Source of the DNA: Parascedosporium putredinis
Lineage: Eukaryota > Ascomycota > Sordariomycetes > Microascales > Microascaceae
DNA: 64,000 bases
Assembly: GCA_949357655.1 (NCBI GenBank)
Contig: CASHTG010000016.1
Location: 620,001 to 684,000 of the forward strand
Direction of reading: 5' to 3'
How positions within the stretch are numbered: position 1 is the first letter of the stretch; every line of letters begins with the position of its first letter. The notes beneath the pieces are model-generated. The model had not been told where the DNA came from, did no database searches, and worked only from the letters and a program-made list of their open reading frames with translations. The position numbers and the translations under genes are program-made. Below are positions 33,810 through 44,500 of this stretch, one piece after another.

Positions 33810-34852
33810 TTAAGCGCAAGAGTCCTTGAGGAAGCTGTTGAAAGGAGATGTGTTAGCAAAAGAAAACGATCCTTTTGTTTCCCGAATCCTGCCCATGTCT
33901 CGCTGGGTGGGTTTCGCGGGTGAGTGAGGGCAACTTACGCAATGAGGTCGTTCCTGTCCTTCTCCTTCTTAAGACCACCGAAGGCCATCTTGGTGCCGGG
34001 AATGTACTTCTTGGGGTTCTCGAGGTACTCGAACTATCGGGGCAAGCAGGTTAGCAGAGTTACACACAAGATGGAAAAAGCAGCTTCACAAATGCCCGAG
34101 CCGACGAAGGCTGCGTGCACGAGTGAAGCTCGAGGAGGAAATGCCACTCACGAGAGTCTTCTCGTCCCAGGTGATGCCCTTCTGCTTGTTGGCGTCGGTG
34201 TAGGCGTAACCGTCGACGGAACCGGTCTTGCGACCGAAGAGACCGTGGAGAGCAGGGCCAATCTTGTTGCCGCCACCAGACTCGGTGGTGTGGCACTGCG
34301 CACAGCGGGTCTTGAAGAGGTTGGCACCCTTCTTGATATCGCCTGGAAGAGGGAGCACGGGTTAGCATCGGATGGTGTCTCAGAAACTCGTTTGCATGAG
34401 TGACGTAGGTACTGTGTAACGTCAAGGAAGAAAAAAAGCATGCAGCCTTTCATCACTTCGTCTTTGCGCGAGAAAACAAGACGAACTTGGTTTCCCAAAA
34501 GTTTGCATATTTCTCTAGACGCGAGCAATGGCTAAGGAAGCGGCTCCGAGAAAACGAGCGATGAAAGCGACTCCAGGACTAGCCTGGAGTGCGTCCAGCT
34601 CGCTGGCTTGCGCATGGAAGAAGCTGTCGGCCTACGAGGGAGCACCCCAACATCCCCAAAACAGCCAACCCAAGGGCCGACGGGACATATCTTCGCCTCA
34701 AGACCATTCTCAAGGTCAAGACGCTCCCAATTGACACCCGTCGTGGGCAATCCGAAGCGTGTATCCAGGTGAAGACGGGGACCGGGTGGTGCGAGGGAAT
34801 AAGTGGTTCGATGGGAAATTTGTAGGGAGCGCAGAAACTTACCACCAGCCAT
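33810..34852 (-). CDS. CYC1: cytochrome c
   Basis: Soluble heme protein of the mitochondrial intermembrane space, carrying electrons from complex III to complex IV. Four coding exons: 34843-34852 (10 bases), 34152-34342, 33939-34033 and 33810-33834; all junctions keep frame and total 106 residues, normal for fungi. Visible: MAGGDIKKGANLFKTRC, the heme-attachment motif CAQCH, GPALHGLFGRKTG, YTDANK, the axial-Met segment NPKKYIPGTKMAFGG and the C terminus NDLIAFLKDSCA. No signal peptide, as expected for cytochrome c. Introns are 108-500 bases, the first being the longest (34343-34842). No frame break, so this gene serves as an internal control for the errors elsewhere. Confidence 0.98.
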
Positions 34853-35804
34853 TGTGTCTGAAGTTGGGGGTGAGAAAGAGGAATAAAAGAAGGTTGATTC
34901 TAGAGTTGAAGTGACGCGACAAAGATCGTCTATCGTATCGTCGTGAGAAAGAGAGTGGTTTCGTCAAAAGGTTGGAACTGGGGGAGAGGGAAGAAAAGGA
35001 AAAGGGAAAAAAAAGTTTTGAACAGGATTGCGTAGGGAAAAATACCGGCTTTTACAACTTTGAGTGGCGCTGGGTTAACCGAAAGCTCGGATGATGACAG
35101 ACTTCACGAATGCCCCGGCCACAGCTGTGGCTTGTTTCTCCAATCAGAGACATGCAATTGCCAACACGGAATTCTGGGCCCACGGGATCCCGGGAAAAAT
35201 TCGGCATGCGACGCGACTAGGGAAAATTTGGCAGAGTCAGGCGGCTCTTGGCGCTCCACGCCGCTTCAAGCCTGCGAAAATGGCCCGGAAATTCCCGTGC
35301 TCAGTTCGTCCACCAAAAAAATCAGAACAAGTCCCAGCGCAAGCACCCACCCTAGCGTTCCTTTTCTGAGAGAGAGACGGCCCACAGAACAAAAGGGATA
35401 CCTAGGTACGGTACTTTACACGAGCAAGCCGTTGAAAACAAGGGAGCAAAAGCCCATTACAAGTGGGTCTCCCAGGTCAGCGGAGGTGCGTCTTTCTGAT
35501 TCGCCGAGTGCTCCCTCTCTGCCAGTGCGGCCAGTGTGGTCTGAGCTACCAATTTTTCTTCGAGATACTTTTGGTCTCTAAGAAGCGTTGATGAGCAGCC
35601 ACCCTCGCCCGGCGACGTCAAGGTTATCCACCCCCTTGCGAACGAGGCTGAACAGAGCCACCAGGCGGATCGTGATACAGAAACTGGGGGCACACCCGAC
35701 TTGCCCAGAAAAGGTGCATTTCTCACCTACCAGAGCTAGCGCCGAAGCAGCCGGGGGAAAAAGGCCAACGCCGCCCGTCCACCCGCACCTCACGACACTC
35801 AAAG
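34853..35804. other. divergent promoter region of CYC1 and the mitochondrial protein gene
   Basis: About 950 bases between divergent genes whose products both appear mitochondrial. No TATA box stands out. A shared regulatory region is possible but not demonstrated. Confidence 0.5.
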
Positions 35805-36756
35805 ATGGCTCCAGCAAGCAGCCTCGCGCTTTCGGCGCGTGGCGCGACGATAGCCCTCCGACGAAGCCCGGCAGCGGCGCGGAAACTATCCTCTACGAGA
35901 GCGCTACCCGCCAAGAAGGGAGCGTCGAATCCGCCGCACAAGCCCATTGTGCTCGAGAAGCCCCTCAAGTTCAACCCACCCTCGCATGGGTCGCGGCTAC
36001 CAAGGAAGGGCCGGACGTCCCAGCACTACGGAGGCGCGTTGTCCAAGGAGGAGCTCAAGGCGCAGGACTTTAAGGATTACCCGACCATGTTGGCGCCCAA
36101 GGGAACGTGGGCGCATTGGTTCTGGACGAGCCGCATGGTTCACGTTTACATTACGACGGTACGATGACAAATGCCCTTTTCCCTAGTGCCTCCGGAAAGA
36201 GAGAGGCAAGATGTCTATTGCGGCCGCGGTCTCGGAGGCACTGTACAACCGGCGCTGGCCAGTTTGAATGAGAGAGAAAGAGAGGGGAGAGAGAGAAAGA
36301 GCGAGACAGAGAGACCCGTCCGTGTTGCGTTGGCTAACATTTACTTTTTTCCATTCTTCTTAGGGTACGCTCTTGGTCCTCGGCGTCTCCACGTACTTTA
36401 TGAACTTTGCGCATACCTCGCCATTCAAGCACCTCCTGCCACCCATCTCCGAGCTGTCCGAGCACCCCATCGACTTCATCCAGGCGTACCTCAGCGTCAT
36501 GAAGCTACACAACCAACACAACAGCCAAATGGCCTTTGAGAGCCGAAATAAGAAGATGGACGACGTACTCAAGAGGCAGGCGTTTCAAATGGCGCACAAG
36601 TCGGAAAAGGGCCCCATGGAGAAGTACTTTGGTCTCGGTAGGAAGGAGCCCGACGCGGACGAGCCCGCGCCCGAGGCTGAGGCTGATGCTCAGGCTGCAG
36701 CCAAGGGCGGAGCTATCGAGGAGGAAAAGCCCAAGAAGAAGTTTGGCCTATTTTGA
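35805..36756 (+). CDS. putative mitochondrial single-TM protein, function unknown
   Basis: Two exons, 35805-36158 and 36364-36756, joined in phase 0 (VYITT-GTLLVLG); 248 residues, no frame break. The first ~35 residues are Arg/Ser/Ala-rich without acidic residues (MAPASSLALSARGATIALRR...), a good mitochondrial presequence. Then KPIVLEKPLKFNPPSHGSRLPRKG, HYGGALSKEEL, KDYPTMLAPKGTWAHWFWTSRMVHVYITT and a hydrophobic segment GTLLVLGVSTYFMNF, followed by SPFKHLLPPISELSEHPIDFIQAYLSVMKLHN and a charged Ala/Glu/Lys-rich tail. I recognise this as a conserved fungal family without a name; inner-membrane location is inferred. It is divergent from cytochrome c. Confidence 0.75.
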
Positions 36757-37860
36757 GGATAGGACGCCTGAGCATGCAGACTAAGCCGGAAACCCTCCCA
36801 CACATGGGAGGATGGCGGACTGGGGAATCGGATCCACAATCTTTGCTCATCTTGAAATGAGGCGCGGCTTGGCCCTGCCTCTTTTCCCACCTTGCCACAA
36901 TAGACGGTGCATATTCTCAGCCATGTAAACCATAGCATACGTGTACAATTAGAAGCTCAACCTCAATTCACTGATCAGAATCATCTTGACATCTGCCCGT
37001 CTCTCTGCAAGAGTCTTGACTAAAGTGTTAGCGACCTGGAGCTAGGAACTGTCAAGCAGGTCTGATAATATCGTGCGAAACCAGCCGAGGGTGGCTCACA
37101 CAACTATCGCGTGACCGGGACTGTGCACGAATGAATTCCCTCTATTCTACGGAAAATGTGATAAGAAGACTCGTTCTCAAAAGAAGGCTAAATGGCAAGA
37201 GATAAAGAACCCTCAATCGGATGCCCTCTTTCGACTCTCCCCATCTCGCCCCATCTTTGTCCTTGCCGTGCCGGTTTGATGTGCCTGGTGAGGCGTGGGT
37301 CTTTCGCCGACCATCGGACGGGGCTGGCAACTTTCTTATCGATAAGCTGCCCCGTTTACCGATGACGACAACATTGGGCAAGGCACATGCACCAAGTAGC
37401 AGCGCTGCGCTATCAATTGGTAAGTGTACACTCGCGCACACGGCTTTGGCCCTGTTTAGATTGATTGATGCGCCCAAGCCAAAGACGGAAGGGGCGCACC
37501 GGACCTGTTACCCCCACTATACCACCCTCTGCCACTGCCCGCCATCCACCATTCATCGTTGATCATCCGCCTGCCATCACCGCTTCCGCTTCATCGACAC
37601 CCACACCCACTTTCACGCTTTCCTTCCTCCCCTCTCCAAAGCGTCTTCCCTCCGCCTCCCTCGCGTTCAACTTGTGCAAATTTATTTTCCCCGAGTCGCA
37701 ACCCTAGGCACTACCGGCGCGCACCAGAAAGATTTCCCTCTGCCGCCCCTTAAAACCTTTTGGCGCATCGCATCGGTACAGAGAGACCTAGGCATCAGGA
37801 CGTGCTCGTGCAAAGAGAGAAGGGGGAGGGGCAAGAACCCGCCCAAAGCCCATCTGCAAA
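36757..37860. other. intergenic region upstream of VPS20
   Basis: 3' UTR of the preceding gene, then a C/T- and A/C-rich probable promoter and leader (37500-37860). No coding signal recognised. Confidence 0.5.
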
Positions 37861-38770
37861 ATGGGGGCCAATTCTAGCAAGGTGACGGCCCAGGACAAGT
37901 AGGTCTTGAATCCATCTTCCATCTCCTCTTTCTCATTCCTCGTAATGCCTATTCTTTTGTGCTCTCCTCCCCTCTTGGCCTTTTCCCGGAAGCGAATCCC
38001 CCTTCATTTTGCTAATCGCCTCCTCTTCCGCTCCATTTACAGAGCCATACTGGACATGAAGATCCAGCGCGACAAGCTGCACCAGTACCAACGCCGCGTG
38101 ACCGTCCTCACCGACCGCGAAACTGCCATCGCCAAGGAGATGCTCGCCAAGGGCGACAAGAAACGTGCCCTGCTGGCCCTGCGCCGGAAAAAGTACCAGG
38201 AGAGTCTGCTCGCCAAGACGGACGCCCAACTCGAGCAGCTCGAGAAGCTGACCTCGAGCGTCGAGTTCGCCCTGATACAAAAGGACATCGTTTTCGGCTT
38301 GCAGCAGGGCACCAAGGTGCTCAAGGAGATTCACGCCGAGATGGGCGGCATCGAACATGTGGAAAAGCTTATGGGCGAGACGGCCGATGCCATCGCGTAC
38401 CAGCAGGTGGGTCTTGCCTTGCACTTTGGGCTCTCCCTCTCCCCCTCGCCCTCTATCCTGCACTTTTCTTTTACACCAGCCGAGGGCTAGAAGGAGTGAA
38501 GAAGTGAGAGGGCCGAGTGGTGACAAAAGGCAGTGGGAGGCAGCTAACGATTGTCTATAGGAGGTGAGCGATATGCTTGGCGGAAAGATGACGCTGCAAG
38601 ACGAAGAAGAGGTCGACGAGGAGTTGGCAGCCCTAGAGGCCGAAATGTCTGCTGGAAAGACGGCGCTCCCCGACGCGCCCGTGTCGCAACTCCCCGTTCA
38701 CGAGAGACCGGAAGACACCCAAGAAGCCGAACCCGCGAAGCAACCCGAGCGGGTAGCCATGTTAGCGTAG
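37861..38770 (+). CDS. VPS20: ESCRT-III subunit Vps20 (CHMP6)
   Basis: Nucleator of ESCRT-III on endosomes for multivesicular-body sorting. Three exons: 37861-37898, 38043-38406 and 38561-38770; 203 residues, frame intact. Begins MGANSSKVTAQDKAILDMK, so Gly2 followed by Ser at position 6 fits an N-myristoylation signal, a hallmark of Vps20. The Snf7 core follows: KIQRDKLHQYQRRVTVLTDRE, LLALRRKKYQESLL, EFALIQKDIVFGLQQGTKVLKEIHAEMG, LMGETADAIAYQQEVSDMLGG, then an acidic C terminus (EEVDEELAALEAEMSA) typical of the autoinhibitory and MIM region. Confidence 0.95.
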
Positions 38771-39411
38771 CTGCGACGCGGAGCTTGCACTACCCACCAG
38801 AGTTTCGTCGAGCCGATTCTACCATCTAATGCATTTTATGAGTCAGGAACCCTTTCTCCTTTTCTTTTTGGGAAGGTCCATTCGTGTCTGAATGGTGTTT
38901 TTGTTTCTCGTTCTTCATGCGTTGGAGTTTCCATCTTTTTGTCTGCCATCCTACCCTGATGCGGAAATGTATGTCTATATGAGCGACGGCTACAGTCCAC
39001 AGTCCCATCTTAGATGTGTTTCTCTTTCTTTTTCCTAATCTTTTTCCGGCTTACTCGCAACTCATTCCCACAAGGAGTTTTCGTTCTGGCATCTTTTTCC
39101 ATTTTCTTCACTTCAACGCGGGGCAGTTGGTTGCATACACATATATATCTTGTCACCCTGTTTCCTTCTCGTTCGGCTAGAGCATTCGACATCCGAGGCT
39201 AGCCAGCTGATATGATAGATTCTCTATTCGGACAACCCGACAATTTCAATCAAGCACATCTTTACTGTTTTCTTTTTCTTTTCATCCCGCTTTTATCTCC
39301 TCCTTTGCTCTCCGCTCCCAACATTGAAGAGGAGTGGGAGTTGCTACGTTCGTTGGCGTTGTAGAAAACTAACAAAGCGCCCGGCGCGGGTACCTCTGAT
39401 GATGTCGTCCC
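38771..39411. other. intergenic region between converging genes
   Basis: T-rich 3' flanks of VPS20 and the ketosamine kinase gene. No feature seen. Confidence 0.5.
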
Positions 39412-40725
39412 TCAATTCCCGTACTTTGAGATTAGCTTCTCCATGATGGACATGGCCGAACTACGATATCCACCTCCAAATAGAGCGGTATGATTCAGGT
39501 GGTGGTAACTATACATCTCAAAAGGTTGCCGGTTAGTCTCAACAATCTAGTTCCTGAGAGGAAGCCCCCAGGTGAGTGAGGGCTGACAGGAGGGACAGAG
39601 GGGTGGGGAATACTACGCACAGCTCGTACAGTCGCAGCCGATCTTCGTACTCCTCTACTGGCTCCGCCCTCGGCACCAACTCTTCATACTCCCTCCAAAA
39701 CGCGGCCCCGAACCCTCCAAACATCTTCATGATACCCAGCTCGTACTCGGAGTGCCCGTACACGCACGACGGATCAAACACCACCTCCTCCACCCCGCCG
39801 GTCCCGCCGATGACGCCCCGCCCGTGGTTCCCGGACCACAGGTCCCCGTGCACCACGACGGGCACCACGCCCGCCTCCTCCAGCCCACCCAGGAGCCGCG
39901 GCACCACCTCGGCCGCGACCCTGTTGACGGCCGTGTCCAGCGGCCCGTCGTTCTGGCCCCGGCGCGCGCACTCGGCCAGGATCCCGCGCAGCCTGTTCTC
40001 CGCGTAGAACGCGGCCCACGTGTCCCGCCACGCGTTGTCCTGCGCCGTGGCGCCGCAGCACGTTGTCGTCGGGAACCCGAACGAGGGGCGTTGTTGGCCG
40101 TCGGGTACGGGCGCTGGGGTGCGGTGGAGCTGGGCTAGCTTTTGTGCGACGGTGCGCCCGGAGCCGGGGCGCGAGGAGGAAGAGGAAGAGGGGAGGAGGA
40201 TAGGTCTAGGAAATCTGTGGCGAGGAAAATGTGTCTGCTGATGAGGAGAGTTGGCCGTGGGCGTGGGACCGGGGGCAGAAGTCCGGGACGGCGGAGTGGA
40301 TTGCGTTGAGGGAGGCATGTTCACCTATTTGTTTTGTTACGTTTAGCGTGACGTCGATCGTTTTATACACAATCCGCGTGTCGTCAAGGTCAGCTTTCAT
40401 GTCTAGTGTCGCAAGCAGAACAATATCTATATATATATATATATATAGATATCCGCGCGACAAAGCCTATTCCCGGCCGACTGCTACTCTAGACCTTCAA
40501 CGAAGCACAAGAAGAAGAAGAAGAAGAAAAAAGGGCATACCTTTAAACATGACCTCGGCGTCGGCGCCGCGCCCGTCTTGACGAAATACGCCACCTCTCG
40601 GCCCCCGGCGGTCCTTCTAGCCGAAACGTCGACGCGAAGCCGGACCCGCCGTGCTTCGAGATGCGCGCCGTCCCGGGATCGAGGTTGAGCGCTTCGATGA
40701 GCGCGGGGTCCACGCTCGGCGCCAT
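39412..40725 (-). CDS. fructosamine / ketosamine-3-kinase
   Basis: Predicted to phosphorylate sugar moieties on glycated amines, leading to deglycation. Three exons: 40541-40725, 39621-40324 and 39412-39508. Start MAPSVDPALIEALNLDPGTARISKHGGSGFASTFRLEG, then the ATP-lysine strand VAYFVKTG, EHASLNAIHSAVPDFCPR, FFLATDFLDL, LAQLHRTPAP, GFPTTTCCGATAQDN, FYAENRLRGIL, the catalytic HGDLWSGNHGR, FDPSCVYGHSEYELGIMKMFGGFG and a last exon YHHLNHTALFGGGYRSSAM..LISKYGN. This is the fructosamine-kinase family pattern (HGDLW.GN, D-P-..YGH.E). At least three one-base breaks: two around 40565-40605 and one near 40205. Intron 1 carries a palindromic AT tract. Confidence 0.85.
40423..40452. repeat. palindromic AT microsatellite in an intron
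   Basis: About ten AT units flanked by atatct and agatat, making the whole 30 bases self-complementary. It lies within intron 1 of the ketosamine kinase gene. Confidence 0.85.
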
Positions 40726-41529
40726 TGTCTTTTCTCTCTGAGAAAAAGTGATATACACAGAGATGATGGAGAGGGATATGTAGTTGTGGACGGATCGGGG
40801 TGAGCAGGTCCTTGGCGATACTACTTCTAGTCTAAATTACTAGAGGCTCAGCAATTCTTCCATAGACCGCATACGGACTTAAAACGATCAGATGAACAAG
40901 ATGCCATTTGAGGTCCATGACTTGGAGTTTGGTTTGCCTACAACCCCTCCATTACATCATCTGCATACATCCCGCTTCATGCCACCTCTCGATATCATAT
41001 GAGGTGCTTCTGTCACACAATGGCCCTTGAATCAGACGGGGGTAGTTGTAAAACCCACCCTAATTCAAAGAGCCACATCTCGCAAGCCATTTTCAGTAAA
41101 TGGATTATATCCAACGTTGCCGCACATGTCGTCAAAGGCACACACTAAGAGCGCAGAGGGACGCGAGGTAGAAGAGAGAACAGAAGACTAATTTTTGGAC
41201 TCGGCTTGCAAAACTACTCAAGCTGAGAGAAAAAGAACACTACATACATGCTTGTCGGAATACCATCGTAAAATCAAGTATAGAGCCACGAAGAAAAGAA
41301 AAAGAAAAAAAGGGAATAGACAAGAAGAGGAAAAAAAGCACTCCTTCCATCCCATGATTGCCAGTCTATGCTATGCCGCCATACTATTTGTAAAATGCCT
41401 GGTTTTTCTCCGTCTTTTGGATGCAACACATACTCGTTGTCTCGTCACGTTTCCCCAGCCAATATACGAAATCAAGCCTTACGGGAGAAAGAACAAAAAA
41501 GGAATCCCACGCCGCGCGGCTCTCCTGAT
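40726..41529. other. intergenic region between tandem minus-strand genes
   Basis: Promoter of the ketosamine kinase and 3' UTR of GLT1. No gene recognised. Confidence 0.5.
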
Positions 41530-44500
41530 TTAAACCTTTTGAATGGCCTCAAAGATTTCCTGCGCCGTGGTCTTGATGATACCACCCGTCACAGGCAGGC
41601 CTGTGCAATGCTCGAGGTAGAGATCAACCTCGCGAGCTGCTTGACGACCCTCATTAATGCCCCTAAATGCAAGTGAAAATCGTTAGTCCCGTGCCCGATT
41701 GGAAAGGGAAATAAAAAAGTGGGGATTGAATCCATGTCAACTTACCAAACGATCAAAGACTGGCCACGTCGGCAGTCACCAGCAGCAAAGATACCCTCGA
41801 CGTTGGTGCAGTACTTTCCAGGAGGGGTCTTGACATTCTTTCGCGCATCCTTCTCAATCGCATCACCCAAGACGCGATCCTCAGGACCCAAGAAACCCAT
41901 GGAAAGAAGCACAAGGTCGGCCGGGAAGAACTGCCGCGAGTCCTCGAGCTTCTTCATATCCCAGCCACCGTTGGACGAGCGAGTCCACTCTACCCGAATC
42001 GTGTTGATTCCCTTTACCTTGCCGCTGCCGTCGTCGACAAACTCCTCCGACATGATGCAGTACTCGCGGGGGTCCTTGCCCGTGTGCTGCATCACCTCGG
42101 TGTGTCCGTAGTCGACGCGGTAGATGCGAGGCCACTGGGGCCACGGGTTGTCGTGCGCACGCTCCGGCGGGGCTGCGGGAGCAGCTCAAAGTTGACCACC
42201 GAGTTAGCGCCGTGCCGAATGGACGTGCCGATGCAGTCGTTACCGGTATCACCTCCGCCAATGACGATGACATCCTTGCCCTTGGCCGAGATGTACGCGC
42301 CGTCCGCGAGCTCCGAGTCCAGGAGAGACTTGGTATTGGCGTGGAGGAACTCCATGGCGAAGTGGATACCCTCGAGGTTGCGGCCCTTGGCAGGAGGTCA
42401 CGCGCCACCGTGGAGCCGGTGCAGATGATGACCGCATCGTTCTCCGCCTTGACATCGGTGAGGGTGATGTCTGTTCCAATCGCCACTCCAGTCTTGAAAG
42501 TCACGCCCTCGGCGGCCATGAAGTCGGTTCGTCGCTTGACGATGCGCTTGTCCAGCTTCATGTTGGGAATACCGTACATCAAGAGACCGCCAGGTCGGTC
42601 GGCTCTTTCGTAGACAACCACGGTGTGGCCAGCCTTGTTCAACTGATCCGCGCAAGCGAGACCAGCAGGCCCTGAACCAATAACGGCGACCTTCTTGCCG
42701 GTGCGCACCTTGGGGGCTGAGGAATCATCCATCCCATCTCGAAACCACGATCAATGATGGCGCACTCGATGGACTTGATGCCCACGGGGTCCTCGTTGAT
42801 GCCGAGCACGCATGCACCCTCGCAAGGAGCGGGGCACACGCGACCCGTGAACTCGGGGAAGTTGTTGGTCATGAGGAGGCGGTCAAGAGCATCCTGCCAC
42901 TGGTTCTGGAACACCAGCTCATTCCACTTGGGAATGATGTTGGACAAGGGGCAACCAGTTTCGGACTGGCAGAAGGGAACACCGCAGTCCATGCATCGAG
43001 CAGACTGGTACTTGAGCTCGTCCTCGTCCAACCGCTGGCTGAGTTCCTGCCAGTCCTTGGTCCGAGTCTTGGCCGGCCGGTACTTTTCAGTCCGTCGGTG
43101 GTACTTCATGAAGCCCTTTGTCTTGTCGAGCACAAGGGCCTTCTTCTTCTTCTCCGCCGCGCCGTCGGTAATCATCTCCTCCATGTCCTGGAGCTTGGTG
43201 CCCTTGTCCGCCTTCTTGGGTTGGTGAGTGGTCGTCAAGGTCGGGAGGTTGGGAAGAGCTGATTCCGACGCCTTCTTGGCCGCTTCCTCGTCGAGCACCC
43301 TCTTGTAGTCGACGGGGAGGACCTTGACGAAGCGCGACAGGGCCCTCGAGAAGTCCATGAGGATGCGCGTGGCGAGCTCTGATCCCGTATAGTGGTGGTG
43401 ATCCTCAATGAGGCCACGGAGGTACGCAATTTCCGTGGGATCCTCCACAGGGCCGGCCTCCACCATTTCGGTGTTGAGCTTAGACAAGAAGTCGTGGTGC
43501 TTGTCCAAGACGTAGGCGATGCCGCCCGACATACCAGCGGCGAAGTTTCGGCCAGTGCTGCCGAGAATGACAACCCTACCGCCCGTCATGTACTCGCAGC
43601 CGTGGTCACCCACGCCCTCCACAACGGCTGTGGCACCCGAGTTACGAACGGCGAAGCGCTCGGCCGCAACTCCACGGAAGAAGCAGGTACCGCTGGTAGC
43701 GCCGTACAAGCAGACGTTGCCAATGAGGACGTTTTCTTCAGCCTTGAAAACCGCCGAGCGAGGCGGATAGATGATCAGGCGACCACCAGAGAGACCCTTG
43801 CCGACGTAGTCATTGGAGTCGCCCTCAAGTTCCAAAGTGACACCGGGTGCGAGGAAAGCACCAAACGACTGGCCGGCAGAACCCTTGATGTTAACGTGGA
43901 CAGTGTCCATGGGTAGTCCGACCTCGCCGAAGCGCTTCGAGATGTGGTACGACAAAGAGGTACCCATCGCTCGGTCCGTATTAACCACCTCACATTCGAT
44001 CCTCGACGGCAGCCCCTTATCGAGTGTCGATTCCGACTCGGAGATGAGCTTGTTGTCAAGACGTACGTAAAGCTTGTGGTCCTGCTTGCGGACGTTGAAG
44101 GTGGCCACGCCCGGGCGAAGCTTATGCGCCGGGGTCAGGAGCAAGCTCAAGTCAATGTTGGCCGTCTTGTTAGTCCGGAGGTCATCGCGGACCATCAACA
44201 TCTCAGCCCGACCAACCATCTCGTTCACGGTGCGGAAACCAAGCTTAGCCATGATGGCTCGCATCTCGTTGGCGACATAGTAAAAGAAGTTGATGACGTG
44301 CTCGGGGGTACCGTTAAACTTCTTCCTCAGCTCGGGATCCTGGGTAGCGATACCCACAGGGCAGGTGTTCAAATGGCACTTCCTCATGAAAATGCAGCCC
44401 ATGGCGATCAAGGGGGCGGTGGCGAAACCCCATTCTTCAGCACCGAGAAGGCACGCAATCGCGACGTCGCGACCGGTACGGAGCTGGCCATCTGTCTGAA

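Noticed and set aside
41742..42732. Separate small-subunit glutamate synthase (GltD-like) gene
   Set aside because: The Cys-cluster and FAD-binding parts follow the synthase domain on the same strand without start codon or promoter, as in fused fungal GLT1.
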